This document shows, piece by piece, positions 14,313 to 22,720 of a DNA stretch of 64,000 bases (positions are counted from its first letter, which is position 1; each line of letters begins with the position of its first letter). Location of the stretch: positions 620,001 to 684,000 of the forward strand of contig CP119310.1 in NCBI GenBank assembly GCA_029203185.1, given 5' to 3'. Made by a program: the position numbers and the translations under genes. This DNA is from Candidatus Chryseobacterium colombiense (GTDB lineage Bacteria > Bacteroidota > Bacteroidia > Flavobacteriales > Weeksellaceae). The notes below the pieces were generated by a model. The model was not told the origin of the DNA and did not search any database. It saw only the letters and a list, made by a program, of their open reading frames with translations.

Positions 14313-16418
14313 TTACTCCTTGATGATTTTTTTAGAAATTATACCATTATCAGTTTTTACCTCCACGATATAAATTCCTTTGAGGTAAGAGGAAACATTA
14401 ATGGTTTCCTGTTCATTACTGATGACTCCGCTCTGAAGCTTCTTTCCGGACAGGTCATAAACTGTGAACGTTGACTTTCTCGGCGCTTTAAAGATATTAA
14501 TGATGTCTTTGGTAAGTGTTGGAGTAATAATGATTTCATTAGTGGAGGCTACGATATCTTTAGTGCCCAATACTTCGTTAAACCCTGTTACAATAATGGA
14601 ATAATTTTGTGGTGCGGAAGCTCCGGCATTATTTACCAATGTACCTTTGTTGGTGACCTCTATTCTATAATTTCTGCCTGCTACCGGGGCATCCAATACA
14701 ACCTGTTCAACGTTATCAACAGTGTTATCTGCTTTGGTTGCAGGGGTCATTGGGCTATTGGCATTAAGTTTCCAGGGATAATAAATGGTGTTGTTCGTTG
14801 TATCGATTATTCTTACGTCAAGATCGTTAACAAGCCTTGATGTTCTATTATTAAAAACATCAGATACAGACTGGAAATTGATATTGTATTGAAGATCAAT
14901 CCAGCTGATGGTTACCTTCAAAGGTTCTGATCCCGAAGCCTTAACTGTTGTAGAATTTTTTCCACCACTAGTTAATGTTTCATCTTTGAAGATGACCGTG
15001 TTGTTAGATTTTCCGACCAGGAGTTCAGCGCCTTTTTTGGCATTGATAAAGCCCCAGCCAAAATGAGGATCCGGACCGACATTGCCGGCTTCTGATGCAG
15101 AGTGAATGGTAAGTACTTTTGCTGACGAAGCATTTAACAATGCATTGTTGAACAATTGCTTGTGTATTTGAGTCCAGAGACCGATAATACCTGTTACAAT
15201 AGGCCCGGAAAAAGAGGTTCCGCTGCCTGCCGTCCAGGTCGAATTTCCGGCACTGTTAACCGTTGCAGCGTACAAGACATTCGTACCTACTGTGGAAATA
15301 TCCGGTTTGATTCCTCCATCATCTCTTGGCCCCGCACTGCTGTAGTTGGAATGAACAACATCAGTGGCTGCATTGTAACGGTTGTTATTGCCTGTTATGA
15401 TATCGGTTGCTCCAACTACAATGATATTCTTTGCAAGGGAGCCGTTTCCAATACAATCATAACCTAGAGCACAATTATTTGGGGGTAATGTATCTGTGGT
15501 GCTAAAAGAAGCTGTTCCTGCTCCTGTTCTGTAGTATTTAGGAGCGGTAGAACCCGTTCCTCCAGGACCTGATCCATAAGAATTTCCTGCAGACTTTACA
15601 ATGATATAAGAAGGATTATTATACACAATCATATCATAGTTACGATCATCGGTGTTGTAGGTTCCCTGATAATCATAGAATGTGTTGCCGGACTTAGAGC
15701 CGTTGTACAGAAAGTAATCCAGATTTCCGCTGGCATCATATTCTTCAATCCAGCCGGTATCAATTCCATAAGAATGATTGGAAATGTTGGGCTGGGCAAT
15801 CAGTATTTTTTGGAATATGGTACTCGTTGAGCTGTTACCCGGTAGAGTGGTGGTATTAAACATATAGCTGTCTATTGTTGAATTGATGGCAACCCCTTTA
15901 GCATTTCCTACCGGGACATTATTACTTGATAAAGTCACATCTCTTCCGCCGATAAAACTGCTCACTCCGGTGGCATGGTCTGAAAAGCTTTCTGTAGAGG
16001 CTTCTTTATTGGTAATTCTTCCGGATGCATTATTGAAAGATACATGCGTAGAATATACTCGCCCTCCATCAAATATAGTATATTTGATATTTTCACCATT
16101 GAAAGCTCCTGCTAATCCAGCAATATTTCCGGCAGTATTCAATAGGTCGGAATTGGCGTTGAGAAGCTGTCGGGTATCATGGGATTTCAGAAAATAAGGA
16201 ATTCCGAAATTAAATCCGGCCAAAGAGGCTCTTAGTTTTCCGATCTCTTTTTGCTTTTCAGGATCGATGTTTGTTCCGTATACTCTTGAAATATAGGCAT
16301 CAAAATTTTCATTGTTCTCTTTGTTTTGTCTTGCAAATTCTTTATTTAAAGCCTCATTATTCTGTGCATTGATTAAAGTGACAGCTAATGCGCTTACTAA
16401 AAGTAAAGGTTTCTTCAT
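14313..16418 (-). CDS. T9SS-exported subtilisin-family serine protease (S8)
   Basis: The 701-aa product has a signal peptide (MKKPLLLVSALAVTLINAQ). The S8 catalytic triad is visible: D117 in IFDGG, H148 in SDHATGV and S401 in GTSFSGP, with the oxyanion-region Asn in SAGNSYG (~278). After the protease domain come a beta-sandwich P-domain-like region and a T9SS type A sorting domain in the last ~75 residues (TFTVYDLSGKKLQSG, YLKGIYIVEVK, ending KKIIKE). It should be secreted across the outer membrane and act extracellularly or on the surface. Promoter C at ~16560-16614 carries a motif shared with two other promoters, giving a predicted leader of ~135 nt. Residues 20-110 may be a pro-segment. 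Confidence 0.95.
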   Translation of the reverse strand: MKKPLLLVSALAVTLINAQNNEALNKEFARQNKENNENFDAYISRVYGTNIDPEKQKEIGKLRASLAGFNFGIPYFLKSHDTRQLLNANSDLLNTAGNIAGLAGAFNGENIKYTIFDGGRVYSTHVSFNNASGRITNKEASTESFSDHATGVSSFIGGRDVTLSSNNVPVGNAKGVAINSTIDSYMFNTTTLPGNSSTSTIFQKILIAQPNISNHSYGIDTGWIEEYDASGNLDYFLYNGSKSGNTFYDYQGTYNTDDRNYDMIVYNNPSYIIVKSAGNSYGSGPGGTGSTAPKYYRTGAGTASFSTTDTLPPNNCALGYDCIGNGSLAKNIIVVGATDIITGNNNRYNAATDVVHSNYSSAGPRDDGGIKPDISTVGTNVLYAATVNSAGNSTWTAGSGTSFSGPIVTGIIGLWTQIHKQLFNNALLNASSAKVLTIHSASEAGNVGPDPHFGWGFINAKKGAELLVGKSNNTVIFKDETLTSGGKNSTTVKASGSEPLKVTISWIDLQYNINFQSVSDVFNNRTSRLVNDLDVRIIDTTNNTIYYPWKLNANSPMTPATKADNTVDNVEQVVLDAPVAGRNYRIEVTNKGTLVNNAGASAPQNYSIIVTGFNEVLGTKDIVASTNEIIITPTLTKDIINIFKAPRKSTFTVYDLSGKKLQSGVISNEQETINVSSYLKGIYIVEVKTDNGIISKKIIKE

Positions 16419-16559
16419 AAAGTTAGTTTTTTAGAGGGTTAGTATAATTATTGAAGTCATTGTATTCAGTTTCTCATATAATAAAGTTCCATTTTAATCA
16501 TAAGAACTATTTAATTTGAGGAAGGGGGATTTTTCAAATGGAGGTTTTATTTATTAAGG

Positions 16560-16614
16560 CTAAATTACAGGTCATTTTTTTTTTATAATTTCAAATTTCC
16601 CGATCAGATTTATT
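16560..16614 (-). promoter_or_regulatory. Promoter C for the subtilisin gene
   Basis: On the minus strand, the core AATAAATC...TCGGGAAATTTGAAA starts at 16614 and TAATTTAG starts exactly 47 nt further (16567 down to 16560). Promoter B has the identical -7 box, spacing and adjacent ATGACCTG. The predicted start of transcription is about 16554. Confidence 0.6.
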
Positions 16615-16696
16615 GATTTTCCGAATTGATCAATAATATTTTGTTTTTGTAATTAATAATTAATTGAATATTGTGTTTTATTGTTTATGCATATAA

Positions 16697-16721
16697 AAAG
16701 CCACCCAAATTGGATGGCTTT
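16697..16721 (-). terminator. Intrinsic terminator of the basic secreted protein gene
   Basis: Read on the minus strand, AAAGCCATCC pairs with GGGTGGCTTT (one G-U pair) around a 5-nt loop and runs into TTTTTAT. It ends transcription from the gene at 16749-17237. Confidence 0.8.
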
Positions 16722-16748
16722 AATAAAATATATACTCATGGGATATGA

Positions 16749-17237
16749 CTAATTCCAGTAGTCCTGTTCATAGTCATAATAAAAATCTTCAGGATGTCGA
16801 CTGATCGGAATATCCTTTATAATACGGATTTGAGCTCTTCCTAGATCAATTCCGACTAAGAATGACGGCACTTCCGGTGAAAATCTCCATCTTCCGCGAT
16901 CCTGAAAGACATAGCCTCTGCGGTAAGGATCATAAAAAGTATTATAATTCTTGAAGTATACGTGATGGCGTGAATCATATCTGTGGACTTCTGCCCATCT
17001 TGGAAAACCGTGTTTATGGCCTTCTTTATAATATTCTTTTCTCTCTTTATAAGCCTCTTTGTAATACTTATCTCTTTCTTTATCACGTTCCTTATAATAT
17101 TTAGACCTTTCCTTATCGGCCTCTTTGCGGTCTTTCCAATACCTTTTATCGTCTTCATATCGCTGAGCGTTGAAGCTGCCTGTTGTTGTGATAAACAACC
17201 CGATTGACATGGCCATTACTAAACTTACATTTCTCAT
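16749..17237 (-). CDS. Secreted Lys/Glu/Tyr-rich low-complexity protein (162 aa)
   Basis: A signal peptide (MRNVSLVMAMSIGLFITTTGSFNAQ) is followed by residues ~26-72 built of charged near-repeats of the type KERDKYYKEAYKER. An aromatic C-terminal half follows (YFKNYNTFYDPYRRGYVFQDRGRWRFSP). The repeat zone is predicted to be helical, possibly coiled coil. Flavobacteria carry many such RYED/KYYKE-rich exported proteins of unknown role; I cannot name a domain. It is monocistronic with a good terminator. The gap downstream to the subtilisin gene contains only this terminator and promoter C. Confidence 0.75.
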   Translation of the reverse strand: MRNVSLVMAMSIGLFITTTGSFNAQRYEDDKRYWKDRKEADKERSKYYKERDKERDKYYKEAYKERKEYYKEGHKHGFPRWAEVHRYDSRHHVYFKNYNTFYDPYRRGYVFQDRGRWRFSPEVPSFLVGIDLGRAQIRIIKDIPISRHPEDFYYDYEQDYWN

Positions 17238-17499
17238 CTTTAGATATATTATTTCATCTACAAAACAATTTTAAGGCCAATTTATTGTTGTGATTTGTTG
17301 TTTTAAAAGAAATCAGAAAATCAGAAATCACTGAAAAGTTATTGGTGAAATAATAAGCACATTATAAAAATTTGTAGGTAACAAAATAATTCTAGGTACC
17401 AAAAAAATTAATAATTAATGGTTTAAAATTAATGGAGATTCATAATCATTAGGTCAATGGTCATAAAGAAGATCCTATTTATAAAATTAAAAAGGATAA

Positions 17500-17715
17500 C
17501 ATTTACTAAGAAAATATGGTTGTAATATCTACAGTATCAGTTTTCTTCTGTTGCTATTTAAACTAGATTTTAATGAAAATATTACGGCTGTGGAGTATAT
17601 TTCCTATACCGATCTTATAAGACTAAATATAAGTAAGTGGAAAGAGTATAAATGTCAGGAAGTACTGTGCAGGAGCTTTGAAAAATCGGTGTATTATGGT
17701 GAGAAATATAATTAA
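17500..17715 (+). pseudogene. Unannotated open frame without start codon (71 codons)
   Basis: The frame opens right after a TAA and runs to TAA at 17713-17715 with no ATG, GTG or TTG start at its head. The second half has coding-like composition (ITAVEYISYTDLIRL, then KWKEYKCQEV, ending SVYYGEKYN). It looks like the C-terminal remnant of a lost gene; I cannot name the family. The surrounding 17238-17892 gap otherwise holds only the upstream region of the hydrolase operon. Confidence 0.35.
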
Positions 17716-17758
17716 GTTCATATACTTTTTATGTAAATATTTATGAATAGATCATAAA

Positions 17759-17776
17759 ACTACGTTATTCCGTAGT
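17759..17776. promoter_or_regulatory. Inverted repeat ACTACG-N6-CGTAGT
   Basis: A perfect 6-bp dyad with a 6-bp spacer lies 117 bp upstream of the haloperoxidase-like gene. It is a plausible operator for the following hydrolase operon. The regulator is unknown. Confidence 0.35.
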
Positions 17777-17892
17777 GGGATTTATGGATTTTCTTTAATA
17801 ATATATTGAAAAACAGATGCTTTGTTATTTTGGGTTGTTTTTTGGTATTATGCTCATAAGTTTAATTATTAATTCAAATAAAATTTACAACA

Positions 17893-18714
17893 ATGAGCAA
17901 ATTAACATTAAAGGACGGAACAGAGATTTTTTACAAAGACCAAGGCGAAGGACCGGTACTGATGTTTCACCACGGATGGCCTTTATCTTCAGATGATTGG
18001 GATGCGCAGGTAATTTTCTTTTTAAAGAAAGGTTACAGAGTTGTTACGCATGACAGAAGAGGCCACGGAAGATCCAGCCAGAATATTTATAACCATACGA
18101 TTGAGCAATATGCTTCTGATGCTGCAGAGCTGGTTGAATTCTTAGACCTGAAAGATGTAATTCACATTGGTCACTCTACAGGCGGCGGAGAAGTGATCCG
18201 TTATGTAAACAAATATGCCAATGGAAGAGCTAAGAAAGCGGTTTTGATCAGTGCAGTTCCGCCAATCATGGTACAAAGTGAAAGCAATCCTGATGGAGTT
18301 CCTATTGAAGTTTTCGACAACATCAGAGATCAGACGATGAACAACAGAAATCAATTTTATTTTGATCTTACTTTTCCTTTCTACGGGTACAACAGAGAAG
18401 GAGCAAATGTAAAAGACGGAGTTCAGAGAAACTGGTGGAGACAGGGATTGATGGGAGGAATTGTAGCTCATTATGACGGAATCAAAGCTTTTTCTGAAAC
18501 AGATTTCAGGGAAGATCTTAAAGCGGTGGATATTCCAGTTTTGGTGATGCATGGTGAAGATGACCAGATTGTTCCTATTGCCAATGCAGCATTAAAATCA
18601 ATTCAATTATTAAAGAACGGAAAACTGATCACGTATCCCGGTTTCCCTCACGGAATGCCGACTACAGAGCATGAAACCATCAATAAAGATCTGTTGGAAT
18701 TCATCACTGAATAA
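17893..18714 (+). CDS. Alpha/beta hydrolase, cofactor-free haloperoxidase/arylesterase type
   Basis: A 273-aa cytoplasmic protein of the non-haem chloroperoxidase group. The nucleophile elbow is GHSTGGG with S95, the acid D224 in GEDDQIVP, and H253 in FPHGMP. The oxyanion motif is HHGWPLS and the family-specific DRRGHGRS follows. Members hydrolyse esters or lactones and show cofactor-free perhydrolase or haloperoxidase activity in vitro; the in vivo substrate is rarely known. It opens a run of five co-directional genes (to 22329) that encode hydrolases and a porin-like barrel. The spacing to the MaoC gene is 29 bp, indicating an operon. Confidence 0.92.
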   Translation: MSKLTLKDGTEIFYKDQGEGPVLMFHHGWPLSSDDWDAQVIFFLKKGYRVVTHDRRGHGRSSQNIYNHTIEQYASDAAELVEFLDLKDVIHIGHSTGGGEVIRYVNKYANGRAKKAVLISAVPPIMVQSESNPDGVPIEVFDNIRDQTMNNRNQFYFDLTFPFYGYNREGANVKDGVQRNWWRQGLMGGIVAHYDGIKAFSETDFREDLKAVDIPVLVMHGEDDQIVPIANAALKSIQLLKNGKLITYPGFPHGMPTTEHETINKDLLEFITE

Positions 18715-18743
18715 TCATCATTTAATTTAAATTCAAAGAAACT

Positions 18744-19229
18744 ATGGAAAATTCAAACATAGAATCAGTATTTAATCCTGAAGATTTTTCAGTTGTTCCT
18801 GCTCGTACATTCGATCAACTGAAAGTAGGAGAAGTTTTCAGAGCGCCAAGCAGGACTCTTACTGATGCACATGCCTCAGCTTTTCAAACGGTCTCCTGTG
18901 ATAATCACCCGATTCATTATGATGCGGAATACGCAAAAAGATATGGTCATGATGCTCCTGTAGTTCATGGTTTGCAGGTATTGGCTTTTACCGCGCCGGG
19001 AGCAACACTTTTGCCTCATTACTTTGGAAATGTTTTCATTGCTTTTTTAGAATTGTCATGTAGTTTTTTGAAAGAGGTTCATTCAGGAGATACGCTGTAT
19101 TCTTCATTAACGATTACCGATTTAACGCCGCAGGAAGATAAAGGTATTGTTACTACAAAAGTGACGGTTTATAATCAAAAATCTGAACTCGTTTTGGAAG
19201 GTCAGCATAAATATTTACTTAAAAGATAA
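18744..19229 (+). CDS. MaoC-like dehydratase (hot-dog fold)
   Basis: The 161-aa single hot-dog domain carries the R-hydratase/MaoC motif: D-N-H-P-I-H-Y-D-A-E-Y-A followed by VVHGLQ, in which Asp and His are the hydratase catalytic pair. Such proteins hydrate enoyl-CoA or enoyl thioesters in fatty-acid or aromatic breakdown. It lies between two alpha/beta hydrolases in the operon, 29 bp after the first. The spacing to the next start (117 bp) is larger and contains a long hairpin. The acyl substrate is not predictable. Confidence 0.88.
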   Translation: MENSNIESVFNPEDFSVVPARTFDQLKVGEVFRAPSRTLTDAHASAFQTVSCDNHPIHYDAEYAKRYGHDAPVVHGLQVLAFTAPGATLLPHYFGNVFIAFLELSCSFLKEVHSGDTLYSSLTITDLTPQEDKGIVTTKVTVYNQKSELVLEGQHKYLLKR

Positions 19230-19239
19230 ATTCTTTTTT

Positions 19240-19290
19240 GAATCTGCTGTCTTATTTAAATGGAAGACTTTTAAAGACGGCAGCGGATTC
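19240..19290 (+). other. Intra-operon hairpin upstream of the secreted hydrolase
   Basis: GAATCTGCTGTCTT (19240-19253) pairs, with a small bulge and G-U pairs, with AAGACGGCAGCGGATTC (19274-19290). There is no T-run. It may act as an attenuator or RNA-processing site separating the MaoC and hydrolase cistrons. Confidence 0.45.
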
Positions 19291-19345
19291 AACACTGACA
19301 ATTTTCAATGAATCTGTTAAAAATCAACCATTAAATATCATCATT

Positions 19346-20254
19346 ATGAAAATAAAATCAATTTTCGGTGCCGTTTTATTATCAACGGTATTCTTTACCG
19401 GCATTAATGCTCAAAATACAGCGAAATCTACAAAAGCCAGAGCAGAATATATCGAAGTTGAACCTAATGTAAGGCTTCATGTGACAGACCTTGGAGAGGG
19501 TAAGCCCGTTGTTTTAATTCACGGTTACCCGGTAAGTGATGTTTCCTGGGAGTATCAGTATCTTCCTTTAATTAAAGCAGGTTACCGTGTTATAGGAATC
19601 ACTTTAAGAGGATTCGGACAGTCGGATAAACCTTATGGAAAGTACGATTATGATCAGTTTGCTTCCGATATCAAAACTGTTTTGGACAAACTGGATATTA
19701 AAGATGCTACGTTGGGAGGACATTCTATGGGCGGAGCGATTGCTTTGCATTACGTGGCAAAATACAACAGTGCTCATGTTAGCAAGTTAGCATTGTTCGC
19801 TGCTGCAGCCCCTGTTCATACCAAAAAGCCAGATTATCCCTATCCGTTATTTACAAAAGAAGACATTACCAAATGGGCAGACCTTGTAAGCGTTGACAGA
19901 CCGGGATTACTGAACACGATCGGCGAAAGATTCGTTTTATCCGCAACTTCTGTTTCACCGGGCGTAGGAGCTTGGCTAGGAGGAATCGAAATGCAGTCAT
20001 CTGCTTATGCAATGGAACAGGCTTTAATTGCTTTGAGGGACGAAGATCTTCGTAGCGATTTGCCTAAGATCAAAATTCCTACCTTGATTATGCAGGCTAA
20101 ACAGGACAGAATTGTGGCTTATGCTTTGGCAGAGCAGATGAATAAAGCCATTAAAGGCTCAAAATTAATTCCTTTTGAAAACAGCGGACATGCACTGTTC
20201 CTTGAAGAAAAAGACAAATTCAATGAAGAACTATTGAAATTTCTTAAGCAATAA
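19346..20254 (+). CDS. Exported alpha/beta hydrolase
   Basis: I chose ATG 19346, which gives a signal peptide (MKIKSIFGAVLLSTVFFTGINAQ); the longer frame from 19238 would place 36 non-leader residues in front and overlap the hairpin. The enzyme has LIHGYPVSDVSW (oxyanion), DLGEGKPVV, nucleophile elbow GHSMGG with S127, an acid in QAKQDRIV and the final His in NSGHALF. It is of the epoxide hydrolase/haloalkane dehalogenase-like or haloperoxidase-like class. It is exported, whereas its homologue at 17893 is cytoplasmic, so the operon treats related substrates in two compartments. Substrate unknown. Confidence 0.88.
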   Translation: MKIKSIFGAVLLSTVFFTGINAQNTAKSTKARAEYIEVEPNVRLHVTDLGEGKPVVLIHGYPVSDVSWEYQYLPLIKAGYRVIGITLRGFGQSDKPYGKYDYDQFASDIKTVLDKLDIKDATLGGHSMGGAIALHYVAKYNSAHVSKLALFAAAAPVHTKKPDYPYPLFTKEDITKWADLVSVDRPGLLNTIGERFVLSATSVSPGVGAWLGGIEMQSSAYAMEQALIALRDEDLRSDLPKIKIPTLIMQAKQDRIVAYALAEQMNKAIKGSKLIPFENSGHALFLEEKDKFNEELLKFLKQ

Positions 20255-20289
20255 ATATAAAATGGAAAATAATATCTAAATAAACTTTT

Positions 20290-20922
20290 ATGAAACCATC
20301 AACCAAACTACTTTCTCCTGAAAACCATGCATTGGTATTAATTGATTTTGAAGGTCAAATGGCATTTGCTACCAAAAGTATTTCTATGAACGAACTTCGC
20401 AACAATGTAGCAGTTCTTTGCGGAGCATCAAAAATATTCAATATTCCTACTATTGTAACGACTGTTGCAGAAGAAAGCTTTTCGGGGCCGGTTTTCCCGG
20501 AAATCGAGGAAGCATACCCTATGGCAACTTCAGGTTACATCGACAGAACAACCATGAATACTTGGGAAGATGAAGCAGCCTATAAAGCGATCGTGGGAAC
20601 GCAGAAACAAAAGCTGGTTTTCGCAGGATTGTGGACAGGTGTTTGTATCGTGGGTCCTGCATTATCTGCACTGGAGGAAGGTTATGATGTGTATGTAATT
20701 ACCGATGCTTGCGGTGATGTAAGCGATGAGGCGCACGAAAGAGCAGTACAGAGAATGATCCATTCAGGAGTAAAACCGATGACATCCATTCAGTATATTC
20801 TGGAACTTCAGAGAGACTGGGCGCGTCAGGAAACCTATGTTCCGGTAACAAATCTAATGAAGAAATACGGAAGTTCTTACGGATTAGGAATTCACTACGC
20901 TCATAACATGATCAAACATTAA
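20290..20922 (+). CDS. Isochorismatase-family cysteine hydrolase (YcaC-like)
   Basis: A 210-aa protein with the isochorismatase-like triad: D19 (LIDFEGQM), K108 (QKLVFAG) and C119 (GVCIV), with a cis-peptide-type GLWTGV segment just before the nucleophile. Sequence style (SPENHALVLIDF, TVAEESFSGPVFPEI) matches the YcaC subgroup, cysteine hydrolases of unknown substrate that form ring-like oligomers. It follows the exported hydrolase by 35 bp, in the same operon. Amide or imine hydrolysis is the usual chemistry of the family; nicotinamidase activity is unlikely because the metal ligands of PncA are not evident. Confidence 0.88.
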   Translation: MKPSTKLLSPENHALVLIDFEGQMAFATKSISMNELRNNVAVLCGASKIFNIPTIVTTVAEESFSGPVFPEIEEAYPMATSGYIDRTTMNTWEDEAAYKAIVGTQKQKLVFAGLWTGVCIVGPALSALEEGYDVYVITDACGDVSDEAHERAVQRMIHSGVKPMTSIQYILELQRDWARQETYVPVTNLMKKYGSSYGLGIHYAHNMIKH

Positions 20923-20976
20923 TATAAAATCATTCATTCAGTGTTGAGATCTGCACATTTCATAGTATTCCTCAAA

Positions 20977-22329
20977 ATGTTAATCCTGCTTATATTTTGT
21001 TTTTCAGAAAACTTTTCGGCACAAAGTTTCAAGCTTCTGCGTTACGATGAAAATTATGAATATTTAAAAGATTCGTCAGAAACGTTTTATAACAGGATTA
21101 AATTTCTTCCGCTTAACAATAAAAAAGATATTTATCTTTCGTTTGGAGGGGAGGCAAGATATGAATATGTAGATTTCAACAACGAAGATTGGGGAAGACT
21201 GAATATAGGACACAACAACTTTTTGCTGCAGCGGTACGATCTTCATGCAGATTTTCATATCGGGAAAAACATCAGGATATTTTCACAGCTGAGAAGTGCT
21301 TTGCAGAATGGAAGGAAGAATGGTTCCAGAGGTATCGACGAGGATCAGCTGAATGTTCAGAATTTATTTCTTGATGCTGATGTGATTCACAGAACAGACC
21401 AGAAACTTACAATAAGAGTAGGGCGGCAGGAACTGGATTACGGTTCGGGAAGATTAATTTCTGTGCGCGAAGGTCCGAATGTACGACTTTCTTTTACCGG
21501 AGCCAAAGCAATGTTCTCTCATAAGAATGTTTCTGTGGATGTATTTGCTATGATGGCAGATAGTATCAACACAGGAGTTTTTGATAATAAAATCTCAAAG
21601 CAGCTTAATCTTTGGGGAGCTTATTCCAAAATAATTATTCCTAAAGCCGGAAATCTCGATCTTTATTACCTTGGAATCCGTAGGGACGAATCTGTTTTTG
21701 AAGTGGGAACTGCCAAAGAAAAGCGTCATACAATCGGCGGAAGACTCTGGAAATACGGTGGTGGATTTATTTACAATCTGGAAGCAGCTTATCAGTTCGG
21801 TACTTTCGGAAACGAAAATATCAGCGCATGGACGGGCTCTGCCGATGTCGGATATCTGTTTGAAAATATAAAATTCAGGCCGAGCATCAACTTGCGAAAC
21901 GATTATATTTCAGGAGATAAGTCTAAAGGAGATAATAAGATGAACACATTTAATCCTTTGTATCCGAAAGGCGGTTATTTTGGCTTCAGTCCGCAGGTTG
22001 GACCTGTCAATTTAATAGACATTCATCCCTATGCGACTTTAGATTTAACTTCAAAACTGAAAATGCAGGCAGATGTTGTTTTTAATTGGCGTTATTCCCT
22101 TAATGACGGGGTTTATCGTCCAAGTGGAATGCTGAACCGCCCCGGAAGCAGCTCAGGCAAAAGATATATCGGAACAGCTTATTTAACCAATTTCACATAC
22201 AGTTTTAATAGATATTTCTCTTTGGTGAGCGGGATTCAGTATTTTCATAAAGGTGCTTTTATCGAGGATATTATTCCGGATGCGAAAAATGGTATTTTTT
22301 ACAATATTCGGTTAGGATTCAAATATTAA
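20977..22329 (+). CDS. Alginate-export-like outer-membrane beta-barrel
   Basis: I prefer ATG 20977 (450 aa, leader MLILLIFCFSENFSAQ); a GTG at 20941 would add 12 residues. The mature protein matches the alginate_exp (PF13372) pattern: FGGEARYEYVDFNNEDWG, LQRYDLHADFHIG, RVGRQELDYGSGRLISVREGPN, and alternating aromatic strands to a terminal LGFKY typical of outer-membrane barrels. The family forms 16-18 strand channels for polymer or small-molecule passage. As the last gene of the operon it is a reasonable uptake or efflux porin for the substrates of the hydrolases. Specificity for alginate is not implied. Confidence 0.85.
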   Translation: MLILLIFCFSENFSAQSFKLLRYDENYEYLKDSSETFYNRIKFLPLNNKKDIYLSFGGEARYEYVDFNNEDWGRLNIGHNNFLLQRYDLHADFHIGKNIRIFSQLRSALQNGRKNGSRGIDEDQLNVQNLFLDADVIHRTDQKLTIRVGRQELDYGSGRLISVREGPNVRLSFTGAKAMFSHKNVSVDVFAMMADSINTGVFDNKISKQLNLWGAYSKIIIPKAGNLDLYYLGIRRDESVFEVGTAKEKRHTIGGRLWKYGGGFIYNLEAAYQFGTFGNENISAWTGSADVGYLFENIKFRPSINLRNDYISGDKSKGDNKMNTFNPLYPKGGYFGFSPQVGPVNLIDIHPYATLDLTSKLKMQADVVFNWRYSLNDGVYRPSGMLNRPGSSSGKRYIGTAYLTNFTYSFNRYFSLVSGIQYFHKGAFIEDIIPDAKNGIFYNIRLGFKY

Positions 22330-22417
22330 ATATAAAAAATTGTCACACTTAAAACTCTTAAACGCTCTTACTTTAAAAACTTATGAAGGAGCTTAATCCC
22401 GCTTTCCGCACTCGCTA

Positions 22418-22470
22418 TTTTCTTTGTTTTCGGCTCGGCGGCGAAGCCGCCGAGCCGAAAACAAAGAAAA
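22418..22470. repeat. Perfect 25-bp inverted repeat, GC-rich core (REP-like / terminator)
   Basis: Two 25-nt arms pair perfectly around a GAA loop: the outer part is T/A-rich (TTTTCTTTGTTTTC), the inner part CGGCTCGGCGGC. It is embedded in an element with GCTTAATCCCGC on the left and CAATCGGGGCTAGGG on the right. From memory, intergenic blocks with the same CCCTAGCCC...CGGGAT edges are scattered through Flavobacterium and Chryseobacterium genomes. It lies after the hydrolase/porin operon and may terminate or stabilise its mRNA. Within this window I see only one copy. Confidence 0.75.
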
Positions 22471-22628
22471 TGAGCTCAAACAAATGCTGCAATCGGGGCT
22501 AGGGTGGTAGTCTTCCATTTAAAAACAGAAAATAACCACAAAGCTTGTCGTCCCATTTGAATCTCAGCTCGAATCTTTCCACAAGAAATTTAGTAAAAAT
22601 GGAAAATAAAACAAATTATTTCATAGCA

Positions 22629-22642
22629 GGTAACATCCTTGC
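22629..22642 (+). promoter_or_regulatory. Candidate sigma-54 promoter (GG-N10-GC) before the stress operon
   Basis: AGGTAACATCCTTGC has the invariant GG (22629-22630) and GC (22641-22642) at the correct spacing, with the TTGC half intact and the GGCAC half degenerate. A start near 22654 would leave a leader of ~67 nt before ATG 22721. Two sigma-54 activator genes lie downstream at 29267 and 31510. Confidence 0.4.
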
Positions 22643-22720
22643 GCTTAAAAAAAATGTAATATTAAAAAATAACCCGGAATCTTTGCGATTTTCTAACTTT
22701 AAATAAAAATTATTTTAATT

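Noticed and set aside
14607..16197. Several plus-strand frames opposite the subtilisin gene
   Set aside because: The minus-strand frame has an intact catalytic triad, leader and T9SS tail over its full length; the opposite frames have no family features.
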